Below are positions 7,836 to 8,976 of a stretch of DNA of 8,976 bases, in pieces. The number at the start of each line of letters is the position of its first letter. Positions within the stretch are counted from its first letter, which is position 1. This DNA comes from Gemmataceae bacterium. Its GTDB lineage: Bacteria; Planctomycetota; Planctomycetia; Gemmatales; Gemmataceae. Below the pieces are notes generated by a model that was not told the DNA's origin, searched no databases, and worked only from the letters and a program-made list of their open reading frames with translations. The stretch covers positions 1 through 8,976 of the forward strand of contig SIAL01000123.1 of NCBI GenBank assembly GCA_009691815.1, read 5' to 3'. Both the position numbers and the translations under genes were made by a program.

Positions 7836-7877
7836 GGACGGGAACTTCTGTTCTCGATTCCACATAACCATCGCAAT

Positions 7878-7914
7878 AACCCCCCATACATTATTTATTA
7901 AATGTTGGGAGGTT
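7878..7914 (-). terminator. Hairpin downstream of the DUF1559 gene (probable terminator)
   Basis: In the - strand transcript, AACCUCCC (7914-7907) pairs fully with GGGGGGUU (7885-7878), using one G-U pair. Inside it, ACAUU (7905-7901) pairs with AAUGU (7892-7888) around an eight-base loop. The hairpin begins 14 bases after the DUF1559 stop codon. The mismatch seen in + strand orientation becomes a G-U wobble only in - strand RNA, which fits transcription from the right. The T tract after the stem is short (TTATTG), so termination may be imperfect; it could instead be a 3'-end stabilising structure. Confidence 0.5.
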
Positions 7915-7928
7915 TAAGTAGCATGGCC

Positions 7929-8726
7929 CTAGTTTTCACCATACCCCGTTTCGTTTGAGGAAATATAACCTATTTTGAGTTTTTGCCTTAGGTCGTTGGA
8001 GGCTTGATTCCACCACGATGGGCTGGCCACGGGGACTTCCGTTTTTGTTTCGACATGGCCATCTAGAAACCCAATGACCGCAAGGTCGCTGGAATGGCGA
8101 AAATGTATGGATGGGGCGGGACTGCCAGGATAGGGAAGTTTCGGGCTGTGGATACCGTACGATTCTTCGGCGGTGGGTGGGCTGTTCCAAGCGGCAATCA
8201 AGGCGCTATCTCCAAATACGGCGGTGGTGCTTGTGGAGGGGAAATCGGCCATCCTGCGCGTAAAAAAGATCGGCGTCGACCAGTTTCCCGAGTTCCAATA
8301 GGTGGTTCCACAAGCGGTGTTGTAGCCGTAGCCCCCGGTAACTCCTCCGAAAACGGAGGTCAAAAGATTTGTAGGTAGCGAAGGGCATTTGAGCATCGCC
8401 GTGTTGTTTTCGTAAAAGTTGGTCAAACCCCCTTTGGTTGGATCGACCGAACCGGCGGATGTGACCGTGGCAAACCAATACTTGGTATCGTAGGGCCAAT
8501 TGGAAGGGTTTGGGACAGAGTAATTGAGCGGAAGGGCTTGAAAGCTGTTTTCATAATTGAGCGTGGCCAATACCAGTTGTTTAATGTTGTTGGAACAACT
8601 CAAGCGGTTGGCAGCCTCACGCACTTTTTGCACAGCGGGCAACAATAATCCGATGAGCACGGCAATGATGGCAATCACCACCAGCAGTTCAATCAGGGTG
8701 AAACCTTTGCGTCGAAAATGAAACAT
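7929..8726 (-). CDS. DUF1559 prepilin-like protein under a cobalamin riboswitch
   Basis: This 265-residue protein starts MFHFRRKG followed by FTLIELLVVIAIIAVLIGLL: a type IV prepilin/pseudopilin signal with cleavage after Gly8, Glu at +5 and one hydrophobic helix (about 9-28). Next come LPAVQKVREAANRLSCSNNIKQL and LNYENSFQALPLNY, typical of DUF1559 (SBP_bac_10-like) proteins, abundant in planctomycetes. Near the C-terminus is RHSSDLAVIGFLDGHVE, the prepilin-associated H-x-DG element, here with ten rather than nine residues between His and Asp-Gly. The ATG (8724-8726) is preceded by AAAGGA nine bases upstream; an in-frame start at 8858 would add 44 residues before the pilin signal and overlap the riboswitch leader, so it is rejected. 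The protein should be membrane-anchored until processed and then exported or surface-exposed. The function of DUF1559 proteins is unknown. The upstream riboswitch suggests a B12-related role. Confidence 0.92.
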   Translation of the reverse strand: MFHFRRKGFTLIELLVVIAIIAVLIGLLLPAVQKVREAANRLSCSNNIKQLVLATLNYENSFQALPLNYSVPNPSNWPYDTKYWFATVTSAGSVDPTKGGLTNFYENNTAMLKCPSLPTNLLTSVFGGVTGGYGYNTACGTTYWNSGNWSTPIFFTRRMADFPSTSTTAVFGDSALIAAWNSPPTAEESYGIHSPKLPYPGSPAPSIHFRHSSDLAVIGFLDGHVETKTEVPVASPSWWNQASNDLRQKLKIGYISSNETGYGEN

Positions 8727-8734
8727 GGAAACGA

Positions 8735-8741
8735 ATCCTTT
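8735..8741 (-). promoter_or_regulatory. Ribosome binding site of the DUF1559 gene
   Basis: AAAGGAT on the - strand, nine bases (after AAAGGA) before the ATG at 8724-8726, fixes the start at the prepilin signal. A GC-rich run CCGGGGC lies immediately upstream and could take part in alternative pairing with the leader hairpin at 8799-8823. Confidence 0.7.
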
Positions 8742-8798
8742 GCCCCGGCTACGGGAGCCAAAAGGACACCATAAAACCAAATCAGAAATAGCTATCGG

Positions 8799-8823
8799 CA
8801 CCGGGGGGAATCCCCTTGCGGTG
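8799..8823 (-). promoter_or_regulatory. Leader hairpin, probable riboswitch expression platform
   Basis: Between the aptamer and the DUF1559 gene, CACCG (8823-8819) pairs with CGGTG (8803-8799) around the loop CAAGGGGATTCCCCC. The loop can itself pair GGGG/CCCC, or present GGATTC for a kissing contact with an aptamer L5 loop of the GAATCC type, which is the usual arrangement in cobalamin riboswitches; L5 lies outside the window. The 3' arm CCCCGG is also complementary to CCGGGG just upstream of the ribosome binding site, offering an alternative fold. No T tract follows directly, so translational control is more likely than intrinsic termination. Confidence 0.45.
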
Positions 8824-8869
8824 GTGTGATGGCTGGTTCCTGCCCGGTTTCGGAGCATCCAACTTTAGT

Positions 8870-8976
8870 ACAACACTCAGGCAGGTTTTCTGGCTTCCGG
8901 TGGAAAAAACCCAGAAGGGTTTATCCTCCCACCCCCCTTCCCGGCATTTGCCAGTGGTTTTTGGAGTGGGTTTGCC
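8870..8976 (-). ncRNA. Cobalamin riboswitch aptamer (3' half; 5' half beyond the window)
   Basis: Read on the - strand from the right edge, conserved elements occur in the right order. CCACTG (8957-8952) comes first, then a small GGC-AAAT-GCC hairpin and CGGGAAGG (8943-8936). A variable stem follows, GGTGG/CCACC with inner AAACCC-TTCT-GGGTTT (8933-8899). Last is GGAAGCCAGAAAACCTGCC, containing the B12 box (8894-8880). This matches the 3' half of the AdoCbl-type cobalamin riboswitch. The 5' half (P2-P5 with the L5 loop) should lie just outside the window. The RNA runs into the DUF1559 gene with a leader of about 150 bases and no other gene between. Cobalamin riboswitches normally reduce expression when B12 is plentiful. 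The 3' boundary is approximate. Confidence 0.85.

Noticed and set aside
7670..7891. - strand 73-codon open frame overlapping the start of the TIGR03067 gene
   Set aside because: It overlaps the signal-peptide region of a better supported gene in another frame, has no recognisable features and begins within the DUF1559 hairpin.
8799..8823. Leader hairpin as a Rho-independent terminator
   Set aside because: The stem is only five outer pairs with an internal GGGG/CCCC helix and no T tract follows directly; the next T-rich stretch is interrupted (TATTTCTGATTTGG).
8727..8858. N-terminal extension of the DUF1559 protein by 44 residues
   Set aside because: The prepilin signal must be close to the N-terminus, a good ribosome site serves the ATG at 8724-8726, and the extension would be translated from the riboswitch leader.
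1..8976. CRISPR array, insertion sequence, attachment site or phage-type genes
   Set aside because: No regularly spaced direct repeats, transposase or integrase motifs or terminal inverted repeats were seen. The tRNA-Ala 3' end is not followed by an integrase gene.

Overview
The window looks like chromosomal DNA from a planctomycete, most likely of the Gemmatales/Gemmataceae type, with base composition close to half G+C by eye. Two lineage-typical families support this: a DUF1559 prepilin-like protein (GFTLIE methylation signal plus a C-terminal H-x-DG element) and a small secreted protein of the TIGR03067 family. The large secretory-type TPR-like proteins are also common in this group. The assignment is an inference from family content, not from a marker gene.

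Layout. Positions 3-4087 (+ strand) hold two closely spaced genes for alpha-helical, TPR-like proteins, the first cut by the window edge. They converge on a secreted glycoside hydrolase family 92 (GH92) enzyme on the - strand (4145-6439), across a 57-base gap with two small hairpins. A tRNA-Ala(CGC) gene lies at 6639-6711 (+), divergent from GH92 and 24 bases from the end of panD (aspartate 1-decarboxylase, - strand). Next on the - strand are the TIGR03067 protein (7245-7706) and the DUF1559 prepilin-like protein (7929-8726). The latter is preceded, up to the right edge, by the 3' half of a cobalamin riboswitch (B12 box at 8880-8894, - strand). No gene-free stretch exceeds 300 bases.

How it fits together. 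The two TPR genes are probably one transcription unit. The riboswitch points directly at the DUF1559 gene with nothing else between, and a hairpin follows that gene, so the likely unit is a B12-controlled single pseudopilin-like gene. This is the most unusual feature here: it suggests a surface or periplasm-exposed prepilin-like protein made under cobalamin limitation. The second point of interest is the GH92 enzyme. The Glu normally acting as general acid in the GNEP motif is Gln (GNQPDI). In characterised GH92 enzymes this change goes with cleavage of mannose-1-phosphate-6-mannose phosphodiesters rather than ordinary alpha-mannosides. The remaining genes are ordinary metabolism (panD) or lineage-specific secreted proteins of unknown role.
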